39,614 bases of DNA. Source: Candidatus Zipacnadia bacterium. Its GTDB lineage: Bacteria > Armatimonadota > Zipacnadia > Zipacnadales > Zipacnadaceae. A program made the translations under genes and the position numbers. Every line of letters begins with the position of its first letter. Positions within the stretch are counted from its first letter, which is position 1. Positions 32,590-39,614 of the stretch are shown one piece after another. The stretch lies in the NCBI GenBank assembly GCA_029820565.1, contig JALGUR010000019.1, positions 1 to 39,614 on the forward strand. Direction: 5' to 3'. The notes beneath the pieces were generated by a model. The model was not told the DNA's origin, did no database searches, and worked only from the letters and a program-made list of their open reading frames with translations.

Positions 32590-33606
32590 TCACTCCATAC
32601 TTATCAGTACTTTACACACGTTATCAGGGTCTTTCATCAATTGGAAACCCCGAGCGCCATCATCAATGGGAATCCTGTGCGATATTAAGTTATCCAGTGG
32701 CAGATGCTGAGCGATTTGGATCGCCCGCCCAAAGTCGGCCCGGCTGTAGACTCTGGTGCCCACAATAGTAATCTCCTTGAAGTTCACCGAGCGCAAGTCA
32801 ACTTCGTGGGCTACTTTGTGGACACTAACCATCATAATCTTGCCGCGGCTGCGTACAAGTTCCGTCATTTGCCGGGCCGCGCTCGGGCTACCGGCCACTT
32901 CAAAAATCACATCGGCGCCCTCACCATTAGTCCTACCAAGGATCTCCTCGGTAACATTGCTCTCAGATACATTGAGCACTTGAAAGCCAAACTCCTGGGC
33001 CAGCGCCAGCCGCGAACGACTCAAGTCAGTACTGACGATGGTTTCCACCCCTGCCTCCCGTAGGCACAAGGCGACAATCAGTCCAATAGGCCCGGCCCCC
33101 ATAACTACCGCGAAGTCATCGCGGCTAATCTCGCTCATACTCACGGCATGCACCCCCACCGCCAACGGCTCAATCAGCGCGCCTTTATCATCGGGCATTG
33201 CCGAGGGCAGCTTGTAGAGTAGATCAAGCGGAACTTTGACATACTCGGCCATCGCGCCGTCACAGTCAATCCCGATCAGCCTCAGGGACCGGCAGACATG
33301 CTCCAGCCCGTGGCGGCAGGCCCAGCATTCTCCGCAGCAAAGTAGCGGATAGCATGTTACTCGGTCGCCGACTTGGATGTCGGTGGCCACATCCGCCGAC
33401 TGTATCTCCACCACTTCGCCGGCGAATTCGTGCCCCGGAATGAGGGGAGGCTTGGCCCGAGGGTGCTTGCCGCCGACTATGGCCATATCTGAGCCACATA
33501 TCCCTGCAAAATGCACCTTGACCAGCGCCTCACCGCCAGAAGCTACCGGAATATCTGCCTCCAGCTTCTTGATGACATCAGGTTCCACATATGTAAGCGC
33601 TCTCAT
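32590..33606 (-). CDS. zinc-dependent medium-chain alcohol/polyol dehydrogenase
   Basis: The frame opens at 33645; ATG 33606 (MRALTYVEPDVIKKLE) fits the family and gives 338 aa. Catalytic zinc ligands are Cys37 (GICGSD) and His59-Glu60 (PGHEFAGEV). The structural zinc site is Cys91, Cys94, Cys97 and Cys105. The NAD fold has VVMGAGPIGLIVALCLREAG. It resembles L-idonate, threonine 3- and sorbitol dehydrogenases. In this operon it probably oxidises a hexonate or hexuronate-derived alcohol. Its stop directly abuts the SDR start. Confidence 0.88.
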   Translation of the reverse strand: MRALTYVEPDVIKKLEADIPVASGGEALVKVHFAGICGSDMAIVGGKHPRAKPPLIPGHEFAGEVVEIQSADVATDIQVGDRVTCYPLLCCGECWACRHGLEHVCRSLRLIGIDCDGAMAEYVKVPLDLLYKLPSAMPDDKGALIEPLAVGVHAVSMSEISRDDFAVVMGAGPIGLIVALCLREAGVETIVSTDLSRSRLALAQEFGFQVLNVSESNVTEEILGRTNGEGADVIFEVAGSPSAARQMTELVRSRGKIMMVSVHKVAHEVDLRSVNFKEITIVGTRVYSRADFGRAIQIAQHLPLDNLISHRIPIDDGARGFQLMKDPDNVCKVLISME

Positions 33607-33648
33607 AACTCTGTACCCAAGCCCTTCTGAAGCCGAGTGATACAACTC

Positions 33649-34296
33649 TTATTGTTGGCGGCCCCGGACGACTTCTTCCATAAGTCGTCGGGCCCGCTCA
33701 GTCAGCGTCGCAAAGTCGTCTGAGTCAAGCAGCGTCTGATTAATCAGGGCGCTGCCCACGCCAAGGGCCGCGGCACCAGCCCGGATAAAATCAGCCGCCG
33801 TCTCCATGTTAACACCGCCAACCGGGACCAGTTCCACCTGCGGTAGCGGGGCCTTGATGGCCTTGATCAGGCGCGGTCCACCTATGCTGGCCGGGAAGAC
33901 CTTGACCATATCGGCCCCGGCCTCCCACGCGGTGAGAATCTCGGTAGGGGTATAAGCACCAGGGAATACCGGGATGCTGTAGCGGCGGCAGATTTGCACC
34001 ACCTCGGCATTGAAGGCAGGAGCCACGATGAATTGGGCGCCGGCCAGCAGTGCCGCCCGGGCGCTTTCACCATCCAACACCGTGCCCGCCCCAAACAACA
34101 CGTCCTCGCCATACTTGCCAGTCGCTTCTTCGATGATGCGCAGGGCACCGGGGGTCGTCATTGTCACTTCTATCACGCATACGCCACCTGCGCGGATAGC
34201 GTCGGCGGCCCGGAGCAATTGCTCGGAACTCTGGGTCCGCATAATCGCGATTACGCCCGTATTACGAATAATGTCCATCGCCTGTTGATGATTCAT
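33649..34296 (-). CDS. 2-dehydro-3-deoxy-phosphogluconate (KDPG) / 4-hydroxy-2-oxoglutarate aldolase
   Basis: This 215-aa protein starts at ATG 34296 behind GGAGGTATCCA. It is a class I aldolase with Schiff-base Lys132 in DMVKVFPAS, Glu43 in VIEVTMTTP and Arg20 in IAIMRTQ. GAGTVLDG and PVGGVNMETAADFIRAGA form the phosphate site. It splits KDPG to pyruvate and glyceraldehyde 3-phosphate. It is 19 bases downstream of the KDG kinase gene, which supplies its substrate. The dual name reflects the family's shared activity; the operon favours KDPG. Confidence 0.92.
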   Translation of the reverse strand: MNHQQAMDIIRNTGVIAIMRTQSSEQLLRAADAIRAGGVCVIEVTMTTPGALRIIEEATGKYGEDVLFGAGTVLDGESARAALLAGAQFIVAPAFNAEVVQICRRYSIPVFPGAYTPTEILTAWEAGADMVKVFPASIGGPRLIKAIKAPLPQVELVPVGGVNMETAADFIRAGAAALGVGSALINQTLLDSDDFATLTERARRLMEEVVRGRQQ

Positions 34297-34315
34297 TGGA
34301 TACCTCCACAGTTAG

Positions 34316-35473
34316 TCAACGTGCGGTACGTTTGCCTCCGCCGGTCACATCAGCCGTCATCCGCGCCTGGATTTCTTCCTTGGTGACAAGGGGGAGGTCA
34401 TACATCAAAGTCTGCTTGAGCCGAGTGGCCGCGTCCCCGACCAGCACGCCTTTCTGGGTCGCGGCGGCACTATCGGCTTCGGTCAGCAGCCCATAGTAGA
34501 ACCCAGCGTTCCAGGTATCGCCGCCGCCCAGTCGGTCAGTCAGCACAATAGTACCGACGGCTGGGGAACGGAAGAAGTAACCGTCCTCGCTCATCGCTGC
34601 GCTCTCCCAGCGGTGCTGCTCGTGACTATCGGGGTGGCGGATGGTCACGGCAGCCACCTTCAGGCCAAGCTTATCAACCAATTGACGCAAGAATGCCTGA
34701 ATATCTTCATCTTCCAGTCGACCGATGTCGCCTTTCTGAATATCTTCGGCACTGACCCGTCCACAGTTCAGCCCGTAGATCTTGGCCATATCTTCTATGG
34801 TGGTAATCAGTATGTCCACATACTCGGTGATAAGCGGGCTCATTACCTGCTCGCATTGGTCCTTACTCCACAATGTGCTGCGATAGTTGTAATCCACGCC
34901 CACCAGACAATTGGCCGGCTTGCTATCCATAGCCTCCTGGAAGGCTTCTAATAGATGGTTGCGGTCGTAGCCGCTATGTGTACTCAAGCCAAGGGTGATG
35001 CCCGAGGTGTGGAAAAGCCGCGCATCCGCCAGCGCCGCTTCCCAATCCACCATACCAGCGCCCAACTTGCTGACCGCTGAGAACTTGCGCTGGTACCAGA
35101 CCGCTCCCGGTCGCGGTGTGCGGCCCAACTCGTACAGGAACCGACCCATAGATTCAGTCTTTTCGGCCCAAACAATATGGTCAGTGCTTATGCCCTGCTC
35201 GCGGGCTGTATTGCGCAACATCCAGCCATAAGGATTATCCGGTACGCGGGTGATGTACGCCGAAGGTATACCCAGCCGGCTAAGCATCACCGCCAGGGTG
35301 AACTCACTACCGGCCAACGATACCCAGACCCGGCGCGTGCGCTCCAACCGTTCATTGTCGGCGGCCATATCCCGTACCATTACCTCACCAAATGTGACAA
35401 AGGCCGGCCCGCAACCAGCAAACTCGCTCAGGTCATCTTGCAGAATGTCGAAAACTCCCCTTGTCTCGGTCAT
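34316..35473 (-). CDS. PfkB-family sugar kinase, probable 2-keto-3-deoxygluconate kinase
   Basis: The frame opens at 35521; ATG 35473 follows GGAGACTATTAGT and gives 385 aa. PfkB features are FVTFGEVMVRD at the N-terminus, SLAGSEFTLAVMLSRLG, and the C-terminal GGGDTWNAGF, where Asp319 is the catalytic base. The usual GAGD is GGGD here. The length exceeds typical KdgK (about 310-340 aa), with an insertion near residues 240-265. Pairing with KDPG aldolase supports phosphorylation of KDG to KDPG. It is the first gene of the operon. Confidence 0.88.
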   Translation of the reverse strand: MTETRGVFDILQDDLSEFAGCGPAFVTFGEVMVRDMAADNERLERTRRVWVSLAGSEFTLAVMLSRLGIPSAYITRVPDNPYGWMLRNTAREQGISTDHIVWAEKTESMGRFLYELGRTPRPGAVWYQRKFSAVSKLGAGMVDWEAALADARLFHTSGITLGLSTHSGYDRNHLLEAFQEAMDSKPANCLVGVDYNYRSTLWSKDQCEQVMSPLITEYVDILITTIEDMAKIYGLNCGRVSAEDIQKGDIGRLEDEDIQAFLRQLVDKLGLKVAAVTIRHPDSHEQHRWESAAMSEDGYFFRSPAVGTIVLTDRLGGGDTWNAGFYYGLLTEADSAAATQKGVLVGDAATRLKQTLMYDLPLVTKEEIQARMTADVTGGGKRTAR

Positions 35474-35521
35474 ACTAATAGTCTCCAAATTGTGTGTTGC
35501 ATTGTTTGGTGCTTCAGGCAT

Positions 35522-35753
35522 CAGGTTATGATGATATTCTTCAGGGTCCGCTCGAATTCCTCCCTATGTTTGCTGTACCCAACGGTTAGGCGCAACTGCT
35601 TGAAGATAGGGGAAGCACAAACCGCAGCAGCCGACTATACGCAAACGCCAAAGGCAGTTCAGTGGTCTGGGGTTCATAAAAGAAGGAATTTCTGCCTGGA
35701 GTCAGTAATATTCTTAGAGTAACTTTTGCACCAGTTTATGATAAGAGACAGGC
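35522..35753. other. divergent intergenic region, no gene seen
   Basis: This 230-base gap separates the KDG operon (-) from the glycosidase gene (+). It must hold the promoters for both directions. I see no confident -35/-10 pair, operator palindrome or small gene. No regulator gene is adjacent either. Confidence 0.5.
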
Positions 35754-37562
35754 ATGGTGAAAGTGGCACTACAGGTTTTGAAGTTAGCCGCCTTTGTGGT
35801 CGCGTTCAGGCTGGCCCTTTGCCTCCCGGTCTATGCAGAAAACGTGCTGAAGCCGACCAATTCCTCTGACGAGGCAGGCCAACAACAGGTGGCAACGGAG
35901 CCGCAAGTCCGGATTGCCAGTTTCTACCCTCAGGGCACCTATGGGCTGTTTCTGCCCGGCCAGTTGGTGCAATTAACGTTAGTGCTGACTAATGCCAGTG
36001 AGCAGCCCCGTAGTGTCAACCTATTCACGACAGTCCGCGACTTTGATGAGCAACTGATTCACCGGCAACAGGAGCCGTTGACCCTGGAGCCTAATACGAG
36101 CACTGAGTATGAGTTGCTGGTCCCCGCCCAGTGGAAACTGGGTTTCTACAGCGTGCGCACTGAGGTGCGCGAGGGAGCCGAGCGGTTGGACCAGGTAATC
36201 CGCAGCTTTTGTGTGGTGGCTTCGCCCGAGGGGCCCAACGATCCTTTTTTCGGTTTCAGTGTGGCTCGCAAGCGGCTGTGGATGATTGATGCGCTGCGAC
36301 TTATCGGGATGGGCACGGCATCGATTTTTATGGATTGGACGAGGGAACGCGAGCCGGGTGAATACGACTGGGCCAGTAAAGATCGCGAGGTGGATCTGTT
36401 AGGAAAAGCTGGCTTTCGCATGCTGGGCTCCCACCAAAATCACCAGCCTGATTACCGCGCGCATGTGGCGCCGCAGTGGGAATTGGAGCGTATCAAGCAC
36501 CGCCGACAGGCCAATCAAGACCCCTATCCCGACGAGCATTTTGAGGCCTACGGCCGGTTCGTGGAAACGATGGTCAACAGATACAAAGACCAGATTCACA
36601 CCTGGTATCTGATGAACGAGATTGACAAGCCGATGCGCACCGACCCCCAAGCGCCTATGGAATACTATGTGAAGAAAGTCAAAGCCTTCGCCCAGGCCGC
36701 CAAGCGGGCTGATCCAGACTGTCGCGTGGTGGGCCTCGGTGTAGCCGGGAATGATGCCACCAAGAAGCCACCGTATCCTGCCGCCCGCAGAATCTGGGCT
36801 CAAGTCCACCCGTATCTGGACGGCTTCTGGCCCCATCCCTATGCTTGGCCGCGCTATATTGGTGGCGAGCGCCGGGTGCAGATACCCGAATCGTTCTTCC
36901 GCAAAGCTCTGTACGACGCCCTTGACATGATCCGACCATCTGGCAAGGCGAACCTCGGCATAAGTGAGAACGGGTATGCCTGCCCTCCCGACACGCCGAT
37001 AAACAGCGCCTATGGCAAAGAAATGGCCCGACTCACGGCACGGACTATGATCCTGGCTCGCAGCATACCAGAAGTAGAGTGCATATTGTACTTCACCGTG
37101 TTTGAATGCGGTGAAGGCGGTTTCGCATACGGCCTGTGGGAGCTTGAGGGAGGTGGCAGTCTGGTGGTCATTAAGCAGGCGACGCCCGAGACGCCTGTGT
37201 GGCCCCGGCCCGTGGTGGCGGCCTATGCCACTGTGGCCCGTTTTCTCAGTCATGTCTCCGACCCGCACATGCTGCAGGCAGACGAGGAGGTCTGCGGGTG
37301 TGCGTTCAAGACAGACCGGGGCTGGGTCATTCCTCTGTGGACTACCCGACAAGACCCGGCCGTCTTCGAGGTGGAGTTGCCCGGGGAGATTGACGTCTAC
37401 GACCTAATGGGCAACCGCGTGACCCGCATCGGACCCGGCCCGGTCGAAGTCAATCTGACCGACGCGCCCGTGTTCCTGGTAGGGTCCCAGGGGTCTTACG
37501 ACCAGGTAATAGAGGGCTTCGAGGCAGGGGTGGCCCGCCCGTCGTCCGCCTCAACAGACTAA
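35754..37562 (+). CDS. exported clan GH-A glycoside hydrolase
   Basis: This 602-aa protein has residues 1-28 as a signal peptide (AFRLALCLPVYAEN). Residues about 50-155 form a beta-sandwich domain (LFLPGQLVQLTLVLTN). The TIM barrel runs from about 165 to 500. The acid/base Asn288-Glu289 is in WYLMNEID, the clan A strand-4 motif, and the likely nucleophile Glu405 is in LGISENGYA. WTREREPGEYDW (195-206) resembles GH39/GH5-type proteins. A small C-terminal beta domain (PLWTTRQDPAVFEVEL) follows. It should cleave a glycan outside the cytoplasm by a retaining mechanism. I cannot assign the family number. It is divergent from the KDG operon. Confidence 0.8.
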   Translation: MVKVALQVLKLAAFVVAFRLALCLPVYAENVLKPTNSSDEAGQQQVATEPQVRIASFYPQGTYGLFLPGQLVQLTLVLTNASEQPRSVNLFTTVRDFDEQLIHRQQEPLTLEPNTSTEYELLVPAQWKLGFYSVRTEVREGAERLDQVIRSFCVVASPEGPNDPFFGFSVARKRLWMIDALRLIGMGTASIFMDWTREREPGEYDWASKDREVDLLGKAGFRMLGSHQNHQPDYRAHVAPQWELERIKHRRQANQDPYPDEHFEAYGRFVETMVNRYKDQIHTWYLMNEIDKPMRTDPQAPMEYYVKKVKAFAQAAKRADPDCRVVGLGVAGNDATKKPPYPAARRIWAQVHPYLDGFWPHPYAWPRYIGGERRVQIPESFFRKALYDALDMIRPSGKANLGISENGYACPPDTPINSAYGKEMARLTARTMILARSIPEVECILYFTVFECGEGGFAYGLWELEGGGSLVVIKQATPETPVWPRPVVAAYATVARFLSHVSDPHMLQADEEVCGCAFKTDRGWVIPLWTTRQDPAVFEVELPGEIDVYDLMGNRVTRIGPGPVEVNLTDAPVFLVGSQGSYDQVIEGFEAGVARPSSASTD

Positions 37563-37645
37563 GGGTAGTAAGCCGGAGACGATGTGGCCGGCCAATGATG
37601 ACCTAACTAATAGCAACTCTGATTATCAAGAATTGGGAGTAGATT

Positions 37646-38488
37646 ATGAAAATCGCTTATGGAACATACGCAATGCCTACGTTATCTCTGGAGGAGGCCC
37701 TGCCGGCTCTCGCCGAGATGGGGTATGATGGGGTGGAAATCTTTATCGGCGCCGCGCACGTCGGGGCCATGCCCGATCAGATAGACGCGGCTCGCCGCGA
37801 GCAACTGCGCCACCTGCTGAAGATCAATGATCTGGGCCTGCCTGCTCTTATGCTGGCTGGTGGTATCTACCAGCCGAGGCCCGAAGATCATCAGGCCAAC
37901 CTGGAGCATGTACGCGTTTGCGCCCAATTAGGGCACGATCTGGGCATCAATCCCCCGGTGCTGGCTACGGGCTTCGGAGGCCGCCGAGATGATTGGGACG
38001 ACATAAAACACGACATGGTTCAGTTGTTGGACGACTATGCCCAAGTGGCCGAACAGGAGGACTTCATTCTGGCGGGAGAGGCTCACTGCAGCGCGGCCGT
38101 AGACCGCTCCGAGCGTATCATCTGGCTGTTGGATACGGTCAACCACCCGCGCGTCCGGCTACACTTTGACATCGTCCACCTGTTTCTGGCCGGTGAGCCG
38201 ATACAAGACGCGGTGAGAGCCTTGGTACCCTACACCGCTCATACTCACATCACTGATGCGTGTCGCCACGACGACGGGACCTTTGAGTTCCGCTTGCTCG
38301 GTCAGGGCGAACTGGACGCCACCACATACGTGGGGGCGATGTATGAGGCGGGCTGGGATGACTTCATCACCCTTGAAGTCAGCGGAATGGTCTGGTCACA
38401 ACAAGACTACGACCCCATAGCCGCCGCCCGGCTCTGCTACGAAGCGCTCACCGCTGCCTTCCAGCAGGCCGGTGTGCCGCGCGGATGA
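37646..38488 (+). CDS. sugar phosphate isomerase/epimerase (xylose isomerase-like TIM barrel)
   Basis: This 280-aa protein starts at ATG 37646 behind GGGAGTAGATT. It opens with MKIAYGTYAMPTLSLEEALPALAEMGYDGVEIFIG, typical of the AP-endonuclease-2 superfamily. Metal-site candidates are the Glu in LAGEAHCSA, Asp in LHFDIVH, His in AHTHITDAC and Glu in ITLEVSGM. Relatives isomerise or epimerise sugars and inososes. It follows the glycosidase and may convert a released sugar or uronate into an intermediate for the KDG route. It is distinct in sequence from the isomerase at 4703. Confidence 0.87.
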   Translation: MKIAYGTYAMPTLSLEEALPALAEMGYDGVEIFIGAAHVGAMPDQIDAARREQLRHLLKINDLGLPALMLAGGIYQPRPEDHQANLEHVRVCAQLGHDLGINPPVLATGFGGRRDDWDDIKHDMVQLLDDYAQVAEQEDFILAGEAHCSAAVDRSERIIWLLDTVNHPRVRLHFDIVHLFLAGEPIQDAVRALVPYTAHTHITDACRHDDGTFEFRLLGQGELDATTYVGAMYEAGWDDFITLEVSGMVWSQQDYDPIAAARLCYEALTAAFQQAGVPRG

Positions 38489-38566
38489 CGCTGAGTGGCA
38501 GTTACAAAGACGCAGCACATTGAATTCACTTGTCGTACATATTTTTCAGCATAGGGGAGTAGCACT

Positions 38567-39133
38567 ATGGACAAGGTCCTGTTGGTAATCGGTGATGCTT
38601 CTGAAGTCACCGACACGCTGTATCCATATTTCCGAGTCCAGGAAGACGGCTATGAGGTGGTGGTCGCCGCCCCGGAGAAGCGCGTCTACCACCTGGTCCT
38701 ACATTCCAATCATCCTGAATGGGACATAACCGTCGAATCCCACGCTTACCCATTGGCCAGTGACATTGCCTTCAAGGACGTAGACCCCGAAGAATATGCC
38801 GCATTGATCATCTCGGGCGGACGCGCCCCCGAGTACCTGCGCTACGATGAGGATCTGATGCGCACAGTCCGCCACTTCTTCGCAGAGAACAAGCCAGTGG
38901 CCTGTGTCTGCCACGGCATCGAAATTCTGGCGGCCGCCGATGTGATTCGCGGCAAGCGGGTAACAACCGTGGCCAAGTGCCAATACGATGCCGAATTTTC
39001 GGGGGCTATCTACGAGGACACTCCCGTGGTGGTGGCCGACAATCTGGTTACCGCCCGCACCTTCTGGGACGGCGCCCCCTGGATGCGCGAGTTTATGAAA
39101 ATCTTAAATGCGGCACTACGACATCAGACATAG
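38567..39133 (+). CDS. DJ-1/PfpI family protein
   Basis: This 188-aa protein starts at ATG 38567 after GGGGAGTAGCACT. The nucleophile elbow is ACVCHGIEIL with Cys115 followed by His116, and a preceding IISGGRAPEYLR loop matches the family oxyanion region. Glu26 in FRVQEDGYEV could be the acidic partner. Members act as glyoxalase III/deglycases, peptidases or chaperones. A role in removing reactive dicarbonyls formed during sugar catabolism would fit the neighbours but is inferred. Confidence 0.87.
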   Translation: MDKVLLVIGDASEVTDTLYPYFRVQEDGYEVVVAAPEKRVYHLVLHSNHPEWDITVESHAYPLASDIAFKDVDPEEYAALIISGGRAPEYLRYDEDLMRTVRHFFAENKPVACVCHGIEILAAADVIRGKRVTTVAKCQYDAEFSGAIYEDTPVVVADNLVTARTFWDGAPWMREFMKILNAALRHQT

Positions 39134-39150
39134 GAAGGGATAGAGACCAA

Positions 39151-39614
39151 ATGGAACCGATCAACCTATTGTTAGTAGGATGCGGGATGATGGGAGCGCG
39201 ACACCTGCGTGGCCTGGCAGAACTCGAGCGGGTAGCACCTGGGAGCGTGCACTTGCTGGGCGTCTGTGACCTGCGGGCGGAGGCGGCGGCGCTCTGGCTG
39301 CGGAGTCAAGTCTTCAGGCCGCAGACGTGGTGACCGATCCTCGCTCGCATGACGGGCTGGTAGTATCACTGCTTGACGCAGGGCTGCACGTAATGTGTGA
39401 AAAGCCCCTCGCGCTGACGGTGGACCGAGGCCGACCCATGGTCGAGTCCGCCTCGCAGACCGGGCGCGTGCTCGCCACTGCTGAGAACAATCGCCGCGAC
39501 CCAATGAACCGCCTGGCCAAAGCATGTCTGGAGGCAGGGCTAATTGGCGCTCCTAACTTTGCGCTCCAATTGCAGATCTCCCCAGGCAGCAGGATTGTCG
39601 CAACGGCCTGGCGG
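39151..39614 (+). pseudogene. Gfo/Idh/MocA oxidoreductase, broken and cut by the window edge
   Basis: ATG 39151 begins EPINLLLVGCGMMGARHLRGL, a normal GxGxxG start. The frame then reads off course and ends at TGA 39331-39333. From about 39290 the correct reading continues in another frame as AADVVTDPRSHDGLV, then DAGLHVMCEKPLAL with the EKP motif, and stays open to the window end. The join also lacks some 15-20 residues expected between the CDLR strand and the VVTDP strand. So a deletion whose length is not a multiple of three is likely, real or from assembly. The C-terminal half lies outside the window. Confidence 0.75.

Noticed and set aside
36399-37352. Minus-strand 317-aa open frame
   Set aside because: It is antisense to the glycosidase catalytic barrel, is His/Gly-rich and shows no domain.

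Overview
The window is a chromosomal segment of a moderately GC-rich bacterium, apparently uncultured. LptF/LptG, class A and B penicillin-binding proteins, a PGRP-type amidase and a Wzz-like protein point to a two-membraned cell with peptidoglycan. NfnAB (ferredoxin-linked transhydrogenase) suggests anaerobic or microaerobic metabolism. The many Gfo/Idh/MocA oxidoreductases, TIM-barrel sugar isomerases, non-haem URO-D-family proteins, DUF2961 and DUF3604 proteins are typical of saccharolytic Armatimonadota, Planctomycetota or Hydrogenedentota-like lineages. The phylum is an inference and is not settled by the sequence. There is no phage, insertion sequence, CRISPR array or rRNA.

Layout. 155-5458 (+) is a sugar-processing cluster: a decayed 5' copy of a DUF2961 gene, a URO-D-family gene with a 1-base frameshift, an intact DUF2961 gene, a tandem-ACT protein, a Gfo/Idh/MocA oxidoreductase, a minimal S26 peptidase and a sugar isomerase. 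5459-5640 holds stacked inverted repeats. 5645-7910 (-) is nfnAB. 8095-9901 holds an amidase, a coiled-coil zinc-ribbon protein and an FmdB-type protein with a consensus sigma-70 promoter. 9983-11920 (-) is a DUF3604/PHP protein. 12047-19094 (-) is an envelope block: PBP1A, PBP2, an ECF sigma factor, its anti-sigma factor and an exported protein built of exact 15-residue repeats. 19195-19600 is a repeat-dense intergenic region. 19640-23117 (-) is Gfo/Idh, URO-D and purA. 23250-27573 (-) holds a relic membrane ORF, a THEP1-type NTPase, a Wzz-like protein, LptF/G and AcpS. 27791-31674 has an exported aldo/keto reductase, a papain-fold hydrolase, rlmN and an atypical Gfo/Idh. A tRNA-Gln(CTG) follows. 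31819-35473 (-) is a 2-keto-3-deoxygluconate (KDG) catabolic operon (KDG kinase, KDPG aldolase, zinc alcohol dehydrogenase, SDR). Reading away from it are an exported clan GH-A glycosidase, a sugar isomerase, a DJ-1/PfpI protein and a broken Gfo/Idh gene at the window edge.

How it works together. The right end is best read as a uronate or deoxy-sugar utilisation locus: exported glycosidase, isomerases and dehydrogenases, then KDG to KDPG to pyruvate plus glyceraldehyde 3-phosphate. The left cluster looks like a second locus for an unidentified sugar. The sigma/anti-sigma/repeat-protein trio is the least explained part and the best candidate for an undescribed system. Several intergenic regions share dispersed repeats. 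Two genes contain frame breaks that may be genuine decay or assembly errors.
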